From assembly GCA_015227615.1 (NCBI GenBank), contig JAALGZ010000014.1:682001-746000 (forward strand): a stretch of DNA of 64,000 nt. Direction: 5' to 3'. Positions 12,228 to 20,718 of this stretch are shown one piece after another (position 1 is the stretch's first letter; each line of letters opens with the position of its first letter). The stretch is from Labyrinthula sp. Ha. Taxonomy: Eukaryota; Sar; Bigyra; Labyrinthulida; Labyrinthulaceae. Made by a program: the position numbers and the translations under genes. The notes beneath the pieces are model-generated. The model was given only the letters and a program-made list of their open reading frames with translations. It ran no database searches and was not told the origin of the DNA.

Positions 12228-14264
12228 ATGGCAGCTTTTCAAAGATTTAGCATAAAAAAGGCCCTATCAGGGTTTTCCTCATACTATGGGACTTCAGGAG
12301 TTAATTTACGTCGCACAAGTGCAGTTCCCGAAGTTTCCAAAGAACAAGAAGAAGCTGCAAAGTACCATCGTAAGTATGTTTACAACAACAAACTTCACTC
12401 CTACTTAAATGGATTTAAAGAATTAGATAATATTCTAAATGTATTTTTTGTGAGTTATGGAAAAGTTCCAAGAAGTAGTCTTAACTGTGCAAGACTTTGG
12501 GTTGCTGCAATGGAGACGAGATTTCAGCTTATAAATGCAGTTTCGCATTTAGTTCAAAATCATGATTACTTATCATATGAATATAAAGATCTAAGAATGG
12601 AAGAATTAGATAATCATATAATTAGATTAAAAAACCTTGTTGCTGGTTTAGTACAATATATAGTAATTTTTCAAGAACGTGAAGAAATGTGGAGATTTTT
12701 AAGAATGAAGTTTTTGGAAGAATTAAGTTTAGAATTATATAATGGTGTTAAAAAGGCAGTCTCTGAATATAGAGAATTTCTTATTAAATCATATTGTATG
12801 AAAGAAACTGTTGCAAAGGCATATAGAAAACACCTTAAACGTCAGAAGTTAGTGGCAAGAAAAGCTCTTCATGATGTAGAATTTGCTAGTCATAAAGGCA
12901 AACAAGCAGAAAAACTGTTTGAAAAGTTGGAAAAAGCTTTTAAAGTATGTTCTGATGCAAAATTTGCTTCAAAAGAAAAGAAACTTGCAAAAAGTTTAAA
13001 AGAGAATGAATATCAGAAGTTAAGAATGCTTTTAACTGTATCAAAAGATGCTTTTGCACCAAGAGAAAATGGAATATTTGATTATAATAAAAAGAACGAA
13101 GAAGAAATTGGAGCACTTTTAGAAAATGACTTTCAAAAGGTTAAAGCTAAGAAAGCAAACAGAAATAATAAATTTAGAGATTTAATAGACAATACGCAGA
13201 AATTAGTTGAAGATCTTGTTGATGCAAAAACTTTAGAAGATGATAAATTATTATATTCTCATCAAAAAGGATTAAAAAGTATTGGTCCATTTGAGTTGAT
13301 TATTTTATCAGATGCGTATAAATATGTAGAAGCTTTTGATGAAAATAAATGGAGTTTAAGTTCTATAGGACTTCTTATTCATGGGTTAAAACATTTTGAA
13401 AATGTGGAAGGAAGATATATTCCTGCTGGAACAGTTTCTAAAGATAAACAAACAAAACAAAATTTAAGATTACATAAAGATGCACATAGTTATGCGTGGT
13501 TTTTTCCATTGGATCTTTCTGGATTATCTGAAAAAGATAGAAAAGAATTAGATATGCGTGCACAGCAATATAGTCCACTTCATGCACTTGTTTTTTATGG
13601 TGGATTTGGTTATTTTAATAAAGAAGGAATATTAGTTGAAATTAAAGGGATTACTCTTGGAGATGATATGTATTTTGATGGACCATATTATATACCAAAA
13701 GAAGAAACATTTAATACTTTAGAAAAAGAAGGAATGCCTTTAGTTCCAACAACTATACCTGGATTAGAACAACATTCCTTTACTTATGTTTCTAGAGAGC
13801 ATGGAGATAAAGTGATTGATCCACAATATAATTTGGAATTAAAAAAGTTTAAAGGAGCTTTTGCTTATAAGGGAAAAGAAAAAGGAGAAGATTTACGAAA
13901 TTATTTTCAGATTCAAACATTTGGAGAATTGGAGATAAAAGAGGAAAAAAATTCTAATACACCAATTATGGAGCATATTTTGTTTTTGTATAATAAATAT
14001 AAGAAAGAATGGTTGGGATCTGGATTAGTTCTTGAAGAAGATGTTCCTCAAACACAAGATCCAAGTCATATGTGGCATATTACTGAAAAGAAGATAAAAT
14101 GGGATATTAAGACAAAAAGAGAGCAAAGAAGAAACGAGTTTAGTGCTGGAAAAACTATGTTTCATAAGGAATCACATACTAAACTTCCTGGGTTTACTTC
14201 AAGAAGTGGATCTATTGATTGGACACCTTCAACTAGGTTTATCCGTAAGAGTTCAAAGGATTAA
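12228..14264 (+). CDS. Uncharacterised 678-aa Lys/Glu-rich protein
   Basis: Family not recognised. It is a single uninterrupted frame whose ATG follows an A-rich leader (AAAAAATGG). No signal peptide or membrane helix is visible. Residues 1-40 are Ser/basic. From about 45 to 330 the protein is strongly helical and charged, with heptad-like Leu and many Lys/Glu, consistent with a coiled-coil or helical bundle. From about 345 to 600 it becomes globular and aromatic, with the segments HALVFYGGFGYFNKEG and GDDMYFDGPYYIPKEE. The tail is basic and Ser/Thr-rich. The helical front half could be a BAR- or SPX-like bundle, but no signature supports either. Codon use shifts to very A/T-rich third positions after the first 250 bases or so. 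A small membrane-protein gene follows on the same strand 304 bp downstream. That this is a real gene is near certain because of its length; its function is unknown. Confidence 0.9.
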   Translation: MAAFQRFSIKKALSGFSSYYGTSGVNLRRTSAVPEVSKEQEEAAKYHRKYVYNNKLHSYLNGFKELDNILNVFFVSYGKVPRSSLNCARLWVAAMETRFQLINAVSHLVQNHDYLSYEYKDLRMEELDNHIIRLKNLVAGLVQYIVIFQEREEMWRFLRMKFLEELSLELYNGVKKAVSEYREFLIKSYCMKETVAKAYRKHLKRQKLVARKALHDVEFASHKGKQAEKLFEKLEKAFKVCSDAKFASKEKKLAKSLKENEYQKLRMLLTVSKDAFAPRENGIFDYNKKNEEEIGALLENDFQKVKAKKANRNNKFRDLIDNTQKLVEDLVDAKTLEDDKLLYSHQKGLKSIGPFELIILSDAYKYVEAFDENKWSLSSIGLLIHGLKHFENVEGRYIPAGTVSKDKQTKQNLRLHKDAHSYAWFFPLDLSGLSEKDRKELDMRAQQYSPLHALVFYGGFGYFNKEGILVEIKGITLGDDMYFDGPYYIPKEETFNTLEKEGMPLVPTTIPGLEQHSFTYVSREHGDKVIDPQYNLELKKFKGAFAYKGKEKGEDLRNYFQIQTFGELEIKEEKNSNTPIMEHILFLYNKYKKEWLGSGLVLEEDVPQTQDPSHMWHITEKKIKWDIKTKREQRRNEFSAGKTMFHKESHTKLPGFTSRSGSIDWTPSTRFIRKSSKD

Positions 14265-14568
14265 ATGTTTAACAAATTTAGTCGTCTTTTATCCATAAAT
14301 TGTTCTTACTCTGTATTACATATAAGAAAACATATTTCAAATCGTTTAATCACTGATAAATTAAGATTATGAAAATAGAACAAATGTGATTTCTATTAAA
14401 TTACTACATGTTAAATATACTGTATTTATTTGATGTTTTCTTTTACTGTATTTTCATTTGTAAAACTGTTCCATAATTTATTATTTTACTCAATTTTAAC
14501 GGACAAAATGCAGTTCCTTTGTGTTCCATATTTTTAAAGCAGATTTTACAAAAATAAAACAAAAAAAA

Positions 14569-14904
14569 ATGGAAGTTCAAATGGCAAGAGAAAGCAGTCA
14601 ATATTCAATAAGTTTTCCTATTGCTGGAGTTGCTGAAAGCCTTGGTAACCTAGGAGTAAGCCAAACTAGTGCTGTTACTGCAATGGCAGTGGATTTAGAA
14701 GAGGGTGACAATGTTTCAGCAAGAGCGGTAGAAATAAGCAACATTAAAGCGAAGAAAAAAGTTCCTGAAAGGGATTGTTCTTCAATAGTTTGGGCACTTA
14801 TTGTCTTCTTCTTGTTTCTTTTTGCAATTACAGTGTTTAATCGAAAGACTGCAACAGAAAATTCTGACAGTGATCATAACTTTACAACTATCTATCCAAA
14901 CTAA
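14569..14904 (+). CDS. Small single-pass (tail-anchored-like) membrane protein
   Basis: A 111-residue protein. I chose the ATG at 14569, which follows a run of nine A, because the frame further upstream (to 14521) has no ATG. Residues 1-70 are polar, and one hydrophobic helix (SSIVWALIVFFLFLFAITVF) spans about 73-93. A short polar tail of about 18 residues (ending FTTIYPN) follows. A single C-terminal helix with no signal peptide suggests post-translational tail anchoring with the N-terminus cytosolic. The tail is longer than the most compact tail anchors, so a type II or plasma-membrane orientation cannot be excluded. No family is recognised. It lies downstream of the 678-aa gene on the same strand with an AT-rich gap that could hold its own promoter. 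Confidence 0.7.
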   Translation: MEVQMARESSQYSISFPIAGVAESLGNLGVSQTSAVTAMAVDLEEGDNVSARAVEISNIKAKKKVPERDCSSIVWALIVFFLFLFAITVFNRKTATENSDSDHNFTTIYPN

Positions 14905-17561
14905 AATATATGTTTGAACAAATTTATAGCTTTTTTTGCTTTTAAATTATTTTAATAAAATCTAGAATACATGGAATAACAAGAAAACTAGTTTAGTTCA
15001 ATTTAAGTCTCAGTAAGAATATTCTTCTTTCTCTTTACAGCTGTTAAGACTTGTCTATAAATAATCCAAATAACTTCATAAAAGTTGAAATGGTAACTTT
15101 CTTATCTGAGCAATGAAGTTTTTCTTAAGTCCAGCTTTAACTCTTAAGTGGACAAAGGATTTATCATAGTTCTAGCTATAAATGATGGTACTCTTCGATT
15201 ACAAACATTTTCCACTATCCTCTAACTTAAGAAAACCAAATAAAACCAGTTTATTTTACTTTATCATAATGTATAACTCATACATAGCAAAACAAAAAAA
15301 TACCTTTTAGGTTTTGACAATAGTTATGAATACGGTCGGGCCTTAAAGCAAGGCTATATTCAATAATTTAATTTTACTAAAGCAAGTGTAATGGAAAATC
15401 CACGTTCCTTTCGATGAATCATGCCGAAATGGTGTCAAGCTCTATTAAGAGCTTTGTCTTTTCCTAGTAAACCAAACATACTTTCTAGTTATCTGATACA
15501 TGGAATAAAAGGTAATACTTTATGCATTAAAGAAAAATAAAACCAATAGTTCTTTTCTTTATTAGGAATGGTTGGGTTATATGTTTAAATTTTTCCTGAG
15601 AACATTTGAGCTGCTCTGTGTATTCTTCCCTTTGCAAGAACAGCTTTTCTGTGTTCGGGTTAAGTGTCCCGACACTGTAATATGCTCGTGAGAACATTTA
15701 CTCCATGCCACGTCATCACTTAGTAGTTTAGGTATTCCTGTTATAGTACACTTGAACAGTTAATAAGTTAAGAATCTGAAATATAAATACACTCTTATAA
15801 GAAGGACATACGCTATGTACCTATTGAAATAGAAATGAAGATGGTGCACTATAATGCGCTTTCGAACTACCGATGAGCTTGATTAATTTGGTTGTGCAAA
15901 CTAGGTTTGGCTCCTTCCATGTGAGCAGATTCTGCTTTTAGTGATTAATGCAGTTAAGCAATTAAGACCTAAGTTCATAAACTTGGCATATACAGGTACT
16001 ATATAATGTAGACCTTGAATTATTTTGTTTCTCAGAGTTATATGCAAACATTTTACTTGTTAAAGCGCTTTTACTATCTACTATTTACTTCTTACCGTAT
16101 ATAAGATGCAAGTGAGCTCAGACATATATGTAGTATACCACCAAATGTAGCTTTCCCATTCATGTTACCAGAGCAATCGTGTATATTTGTGTAGCTTAGC
16201 TTTTCTCTTTAATGTTGCCTTCTTGAAAGTTTTTCCTTGTTGTTATAATCATCAAGGTTAGATTACCTAAGAATTCCTTTGAAATTATCCACTATTCATA
16301 CAATAATAACTTAACCAAATCAAAAGGATTTGCTCTTACCCATAATTTTCATCATTCATCAACGAAATGAAAAGTAATAGAGTTATTCAATAAAATAAAG
16401 TCCTCATACTACAAGTACCTAGTATTACCAAATCATCAAGAACTATAATTTTTTCTTCGAAATTATCCATGGCATTCATAAAGGCAATTTTTAAACTTGT
16501 TCTAGGTCTTCTTGCAATTTTTAAAGAGAATTTTTATATTTTTAGAGCTTTCTAGTATGAAACTTAGTCTAAAACATTAAGGTTTCAAGGAACACAATCA
16601 TGGTTGGTGGTTCCTCAGTAAATTTTCCCAAGTTTAAGCAAGAAGAGAGATTATGCCACAAGCTTTCCTTTTACAAATCTCATAACGGAGCTTCGAGGAT
16701 ATGACTTTTGTTTTTTTTCTCATGGCGGGTGCAAGTGCTCAAAAAACTTTAAAATTTCCTGACCCACTATTTTCTGTACAAACACAAAGCAAGGAAATCC
16801 CACCGATACTAACTATCATATGATACATGTTGGTCAAAAATTGTTGTAATAAAGAGTTGCTATATATGGAAATGGACTCCATACTATGATAGCTTAGGGT
16901 TCGTTAAAAACTCTCTGTGATTTTTTGAAATAGTATTATTAAGCAGTTAACTGGCAATGATTTCATCCACAATTATTTTCTATATGATTAAAGTGGCATT
17001 ATTTTTAAAGAATCAAATTGAGTGAAGCTATCAACCATTATTATAACATTAAGGTATATCTATTTAGAAACTTTAACCATAAGTGCAACTTATAGGAATT
17101 TAATAAGTCTGGTGCTACCCAGTGTTTTTCAAGTGAACAAAGTTTCCTGTAGATAAAAAGAAATATGTTTATAACTTCTTATACTTTAATTCTATATCTT
17201 TAAGGGAGTTTTTAATCAAATAGGTGCCTGTTGTACTCTGATCAGCGACCTGTAACATTGGGGATTGCAACTGTTTTTAACTCATCCTTGAAACGTGCTG
17301 CCAGTTAGGCATGAAAGAACCATTTTAAAATTCACAGATATGGTTTATATAATCATATAAACTAACATGGAAATACTTTTTCTCAAAAATTTTAAGACAA
17401 TCCTTAAGAAAAGTTTCTTGAAAACAAGTTTCTTTATTAATAATACTATTAGTTTCTAGTTGAATATATATGGAACACTTTTCGCGATAACTCTAACGGT
17501 ATCCGTTTAACCATTGGGCCACATAGCCCAAAGATATTGAGAAAATAGAAAACGCAAACTG
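14905..17561. other. AT-rich intergenic region
   Basis: 2.7 kb without a supportable gene. All frames are broken every few tens of codons. The region just left of 17562 contains an A-box-like TGGCCCAATGG on the minus strand at about 17509-17519, but there is no matching B-box or cloverleaf. Confidence 0.6.
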
Positions 17562-18455
17562 ATGAACATCAAACTGAACGTCTTATTATTCTTTACTGTG
17601 ACACTCTGTTGGACATGGATTCTGTTTTACATTGCAAGATATCGAGGTGGAGTGAAACAACCTGCTAATGGTCTCTCCTTCAATCCAGAGCGGATATTTA
17701 ACTGGCATCCCTTATTGCTTATAACCTCTTTGGTTGGAATAAACTTCTTTTCCATAACTTTATTTTCATCAAGCAACAGTTATCCTGAAAATAAGCTGAA
17801 ATTAAAACTGGCCCATTGGATTCTTCAAGCTATTGTTTTCATAACGATGTTTCTTGGAATACAAGTTATCGACGTGGCGCATTCTCATGAAAAACCTCCT
17901 CCAAAAGGACATTCTTCAATCCATTCTTGGATGGGAGTTCTTACATTCTACACATTTTTATTTCAATTCTTGGCTGGAATTGCATTATTTCTTTGTAACT
18001 GCGTTTCTCCTGAGTTCAAAAGAAAAACAATAGTGTTTCACCGGTTCATTGGCTTCATCTCCATCCTTTTGATTGTAGCAGCAGCCTTGACTGGATTACA
18101 AGAAAAGTTACTTCATGACGAATCTTGTGATGCGATTGTGCCCAAAGGAGCTCATGATGACGACGAAGATGATGATGACGACCATCAAGAAGAAGATGAG
18201 TCTCAAAGGAGGCTCCATGAGGGACATCAACCAGGAGGGATGGCGCTGAGTTGTTACTTAGGAAATTACCTTGGTGTCCTCATTGCTTTGAGTGCAATCA
18301 TGACTATCTGGGTTTTGATTGGAACGGATGTTGGAACAGAGAGGAAGCAATTTAAGAGGCTTAAAAAGGAGCATGAGTTTGAAGAGTTGAATGATGCTGT
18401 TGACGAATTTGAGATTGGGGAAGATTCGGATGACGATGAAGTAGAAGTGTATTAA
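17562..18455 (+). CDS. Cytochrome b561 family transmembrane electron carrier
   Basis: A 297-aa six-helix membrane protein. Family role: two b-type hemes, one near each membrane face, pass electrons across the membrane, classically from cytosolic ascorbate to a luminal or extracellular acceptor such as monodehydroascorbate or ferric iron. The four heme-ligand histidines are visible at H49 (NWHP), H85 (LAHW), H121 (IHSWMG) and H160 (FHRFIG). Their spacings of 36, 36 and 39 residues are typical of the family. Helices lie near 5-25, 48-68, 83-105, 121-146, 160-180 and 229-254. Unusual features are an Asp/Glu/His-rich loop at about 197-222 between helices 5 and 6, and an acidic C-tail. It has no DOMON or other extra domain. 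It converges on CFAP299 with 18 bp between the stops. The start is the first ATG before helix 1. Confidence 0.93.
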   Translation: MNIKLNVLLFFTVTLCWTWILFYIARYRGGVKQPANGLSFNPERIFNWHPLLLITSLVGINFFSITLFSSSNSYPENKLKLKLAHWILQAIVFITMFLGIQVIDVAHSHEKPPPKGHSSIHSWMGVLTFYTFLFQFLAGIALFLCNCVSPEFKRKTIVFHRFIGFISILLIVAAALTGLQEKLLHDESCDAIVPKGAHDDDEDDDDDHQEEDESQRRLHEGHQPGGMALSCYLGNYLGVLIALSAIMTIWVLIGTDVGTERKQFKRLKKEHEFEELNDAVDEFEIGEDSDDDEVEVY

Positions 18456-18473
18456 AAATTTCGCTAGTGCTGT

Positions 18474-19166
18474 TTAGCATCTTTTTCGCGCAAAGTGATC
18501 GAAGAAAACAACTTGTAAGTACTCTTTGCTTGTGCACTCTTTTCTAACTGTGTTATCTCCTTGATGTCGTGCCGAAGGATCAACGTTAATAATTTTTCTA
18601 TCTTTCTTGTTCTTGAAGAGCAATCCAGCTTCTGCATCAGCTATGACTTGGTAATTGGCACTGGAGTTGCTCTTAATGTCATAATTGGACCAGTCCATGT
18701 AACTTAAATCACTATTTCTAGGCAGAAACGTTTTCCATCCTTTAAAATAAGCAATAAAATCCTCGCTTGGATCTTCAAATCGCGCATTCAGATCCACGTA
18801 GGCGCTAACTTCAGAGTCCTTGATCTTCAGTCGAAGGAAAATGATCGTCGACAAGAAACCACTAAAGCATTGTTCCTCTCTAAGAGCGAGTTCTTTTAGA
18901 AAGTTTGATTCTTTATAGCATTCTGCGTCAACGAGTTCTGACGCAAGCTTTCCTTCATTAACACTTAAGACATCAGTTGAATTTTGGGCTCGTTTCTGCC
19001 GCTTAAACTCTTCGTAGGAAAGTATTTCTTCCCCAGCCACACCCCTATAACCCAGTTTAACTAACTCACGAGCCATTCCTAAATCTTCTAGATAATACAT
19101 GTCATTTGCAGAGATCTGTGCATCTAAGTAGTCTTCAAATCTTTCAAATTCTTCCTTCAAATCCAT
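18474..19166 (-). CDS. CFAP299: Cilia- and flagella-associated protein 299 (DUF4464)
   Basis: A 230-aa protein. It is recognised from the conserved N-terminus (FEDYLDAQI, then YYLEDLGMARELVKLGYRG) and the conserved core (NYQVIADAEAGLLFKNKKDRK followed by the IINVDP block, GDNT and EYLQVVFFDH). The length matches the usual size of about 230 aa. The family occurs in flagellated eukaryotes and is linked to axonemes and sperm formation, but its biochemical role is not known. Its presence says that the organism builds a flagellum. It has no intron, signal peptide or TM segment. It is transcribed away from RPL19 across a 277-bp shared upstream region and converges on the cytochrome b561 gene. Confidence 0.94.
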   Translation of the reverse strand: MDLKEEFERFEDYLDAQISANDMYYLEDLGMARELVKLGYRGVAGEEILSYEEFKRQKRAQNSTDVLSVNEGKLASELVDAECYKESNFLKELALREEQCFSGFLSTIIFLRLKIKDSEVSAYVDLNARFEDPSEDFIAYFKGWKTFLPRNSDLSYMDWSNYDIKSNSSANYQVIADAEAGLLFKNKKDRKIINVDPSARHQGDNTVRKECTSKEYLQVVFFDHFARKRC

Positions 19167-19443
19167 TTCAATATCTCAACGGTTCGTTCCATGAAAATTC
19201 CGGGAAGTTTCCTCCGTGGTCCTTTTCAGCAAGAAAGTGGCTAGAGATCCAGAAAACTCCAACGTTGTCATTATTTAACCCAATAAACTGAATAACGGAT
19301 TTAAGCGGAAGCTTAACACACTATACGTGTATTACGTGAGAACACTTTCGTGATTTGAACTTTCCTTGACTTTTCCACTAGAAAATTGTAATTGCCCAAA
19401 ATTATTCGAACAAAACCAACAAAGAAAATAAAAAGAGAGATCA
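19167..19443. promoter_or_regulatory. Shared divergent upstream region of CFAP299 and RPL19
   Basis: The 277 bp between two divergent start codons must hold the 5' leaders and probably the promoters of both genes. No clear TATA box at a fixed distance is seen. Position 19402-19443, next to the RPL19 start, is A-rich. The assignment follows only from gene arrangement. Confidence 0.5.
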
Positions 19444-20016
19444 ATGGTGAATTTGAGACTGCAGAAAAGACTTGCTGCCTCCATCCTTCGATGTGGGAAG
19501 CGAAAGGTATGGCTTGACCCTAATGAAATCAATCGAATTGAGTTTGCTAATTCTAGACAAAACATCAAGAACCTTGTGAAAGATGGACTTATCATCAAGA
19601 AGCCAGATTTAGTTTCCTCTAGATACAGAGTGCATGTGAGAAAAGCTGCTAAAGCAAAAGGACGACACACTGGAACAGGAAAAAGAAAGGGTACTAGAAA
19701 TGCTCGTATGCCTACACAATTGTTGTGGATGAGAAGAACTAGAGTTTTAAGAAGATTACTCAGAAAATACAGAGAAGCAGGAACCATTGACAAACATTTG
19801 TACAAATCTCTTTACTTACAAGCTAAAGGAAACAAGTTCAAATCAAAAAGAAATTTGATGGAGGCTGTGTTTAAGTTGAAGGCTGATAAAGCGAAGGAAG
19901 ATCTTCTTATTGAACAAGCTGCTGCTAGAAAAGCAAAGGCAAAGGCTGCAAGGGAAAGAAAAGAATTGAAGGAAAAGAAGCAACAAGAGAGCGAATCAGA
20001 AACTGAGCTCAAGTAA
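19444..20016 (+). CDS. RPL19: 60S ribosomal protein L19 (eL19)
   Basis: A 190-aa protein. It is recognised from [20 protein letters not shown] at the start, the [17 protein letters not shown] block, and [20 protein letters not shown] with IDKHLY following. The last 50 residues are the Lys/Ala/Glu-rich helix expected of eukaryotic eL19, which reaches across the subunit interface toward the 40S. The length matches the family. It has no intron, which is notable for a ribosomal protein gene. The ATG lies right at the conserved N-terminus. Only 7 bp separate its stop from that of the convergent cytochrome b5-domain gene, so the 3' UTRs must overlap. Confidence 0.97.
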   Translation: MVNLRLQKRLAASILRCGKRKVWLDPNEINRIEFANSRQNIKNLVKDGLIIKKPDLVSSRYRVHVRKAAKAKGRHTGTGKRKGTRNARMPTQLLWMRRTRVLRRLLRKYREAGTIDKHLYKSLYLQAKGNKFKSKRNLMEAVFKLKADKAKEDLLIEQAAARKAKAKAARERKELKEKKQQESESETELK

Positions 20017-20023
20017 TTTGTTT

Positions 20024-20718
20024 TTAACTAATTAAGCAACTTTCCTTTGGCTCACAGGGAATAAGCTTTCCAACTGTTAAACTATTCCAAACTTTCTTAG
20101 CCGTTGGAGAATGAAATTTGAAATCAATTGCACAATCTTGAAGAGAATCAGATCTGCGTTGAATTGCCCTGGGACCGCCTGGATGCTTATGTATATAGTC
20201 AGAAACGTTATAGACAAAATTATTTGCAAAAATCCAAACATTTCCATGTGCATTTTGTTTAATTATTTCACATTTGGTTATTAAGTTGTCATATTTTGGC
20301 CAAAGAGATTCTCGAGAGCAGAGAGGTCGCTTCCTTCTTCCCCCATATAATTTACAAAAAGAGCAGTATTCTTCAGGTTTCTTAATAATGGAGTTGTAAT
20401 TGTTTTTGTTTGTTGATCGCACGAAACTTTCAGAAGCTTTTTGAATGCTCATTCTTTTTATAGTTGACGAAGTCTTTCGAGGAGAAGGAGAACTTAATCT
20501 ACTAACAGCTTCCAAATCCAAGGTTAACCCGTTTTGTGTGAGTGTACATGTATCGTGCTAAAGAGTAAAAAGAAGGGGAAATATACATTTTTTGGTGAAA
20601 TTGTACTCTCAGGAAGTATACCAGCATTTAAAGTTGATTTATGTGTAATTTTCGAATTTGCTTGTTCTGTTGTTGAAGATATGTTTTTGTTTACCAAGTT
20701 TGTTTCATTTGTAAGCAT
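20024..20718 (-). CDS. Cytochrome b5-domain protein with C-terminal CaaX-like motif
   Basis: The model is complement(join(20024..20557, 20587..20718)), 221 aa, with a 29-nt intron (GTATAT...TTTAG, phase 0). The first exon supplies a normal ATG at 20718; without splicing the frame would have none near. Residues 1-100 are Ser/Thr/Asn-rich and probably disordered. A Cys cluster follows at 109-124 (CSFCKLYGG, then CSRESLWPKYD). The b5 fold spans about 140-210: WIFANNFVYNVSDYIHKHPGG has the first heme ligand H169, and H193 (KFHSPTAKK) is the second, 24 residues on, as in the family. The protein ends CLIS, a good CaaX prenylation signal, and has no TM helix. Inference: a heme protein tethered to a cytosolic membrane face by a lipid. 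Partner and reaction are unknown. Confidence 0.88.

Noticed and set aside
17464-17530. tRNA-like stretch on the minus strand with an A-box-like TGGCCCAATGG
   Set aside because: No T-arm or B-box at the right distance and no pairing acceptor stem.
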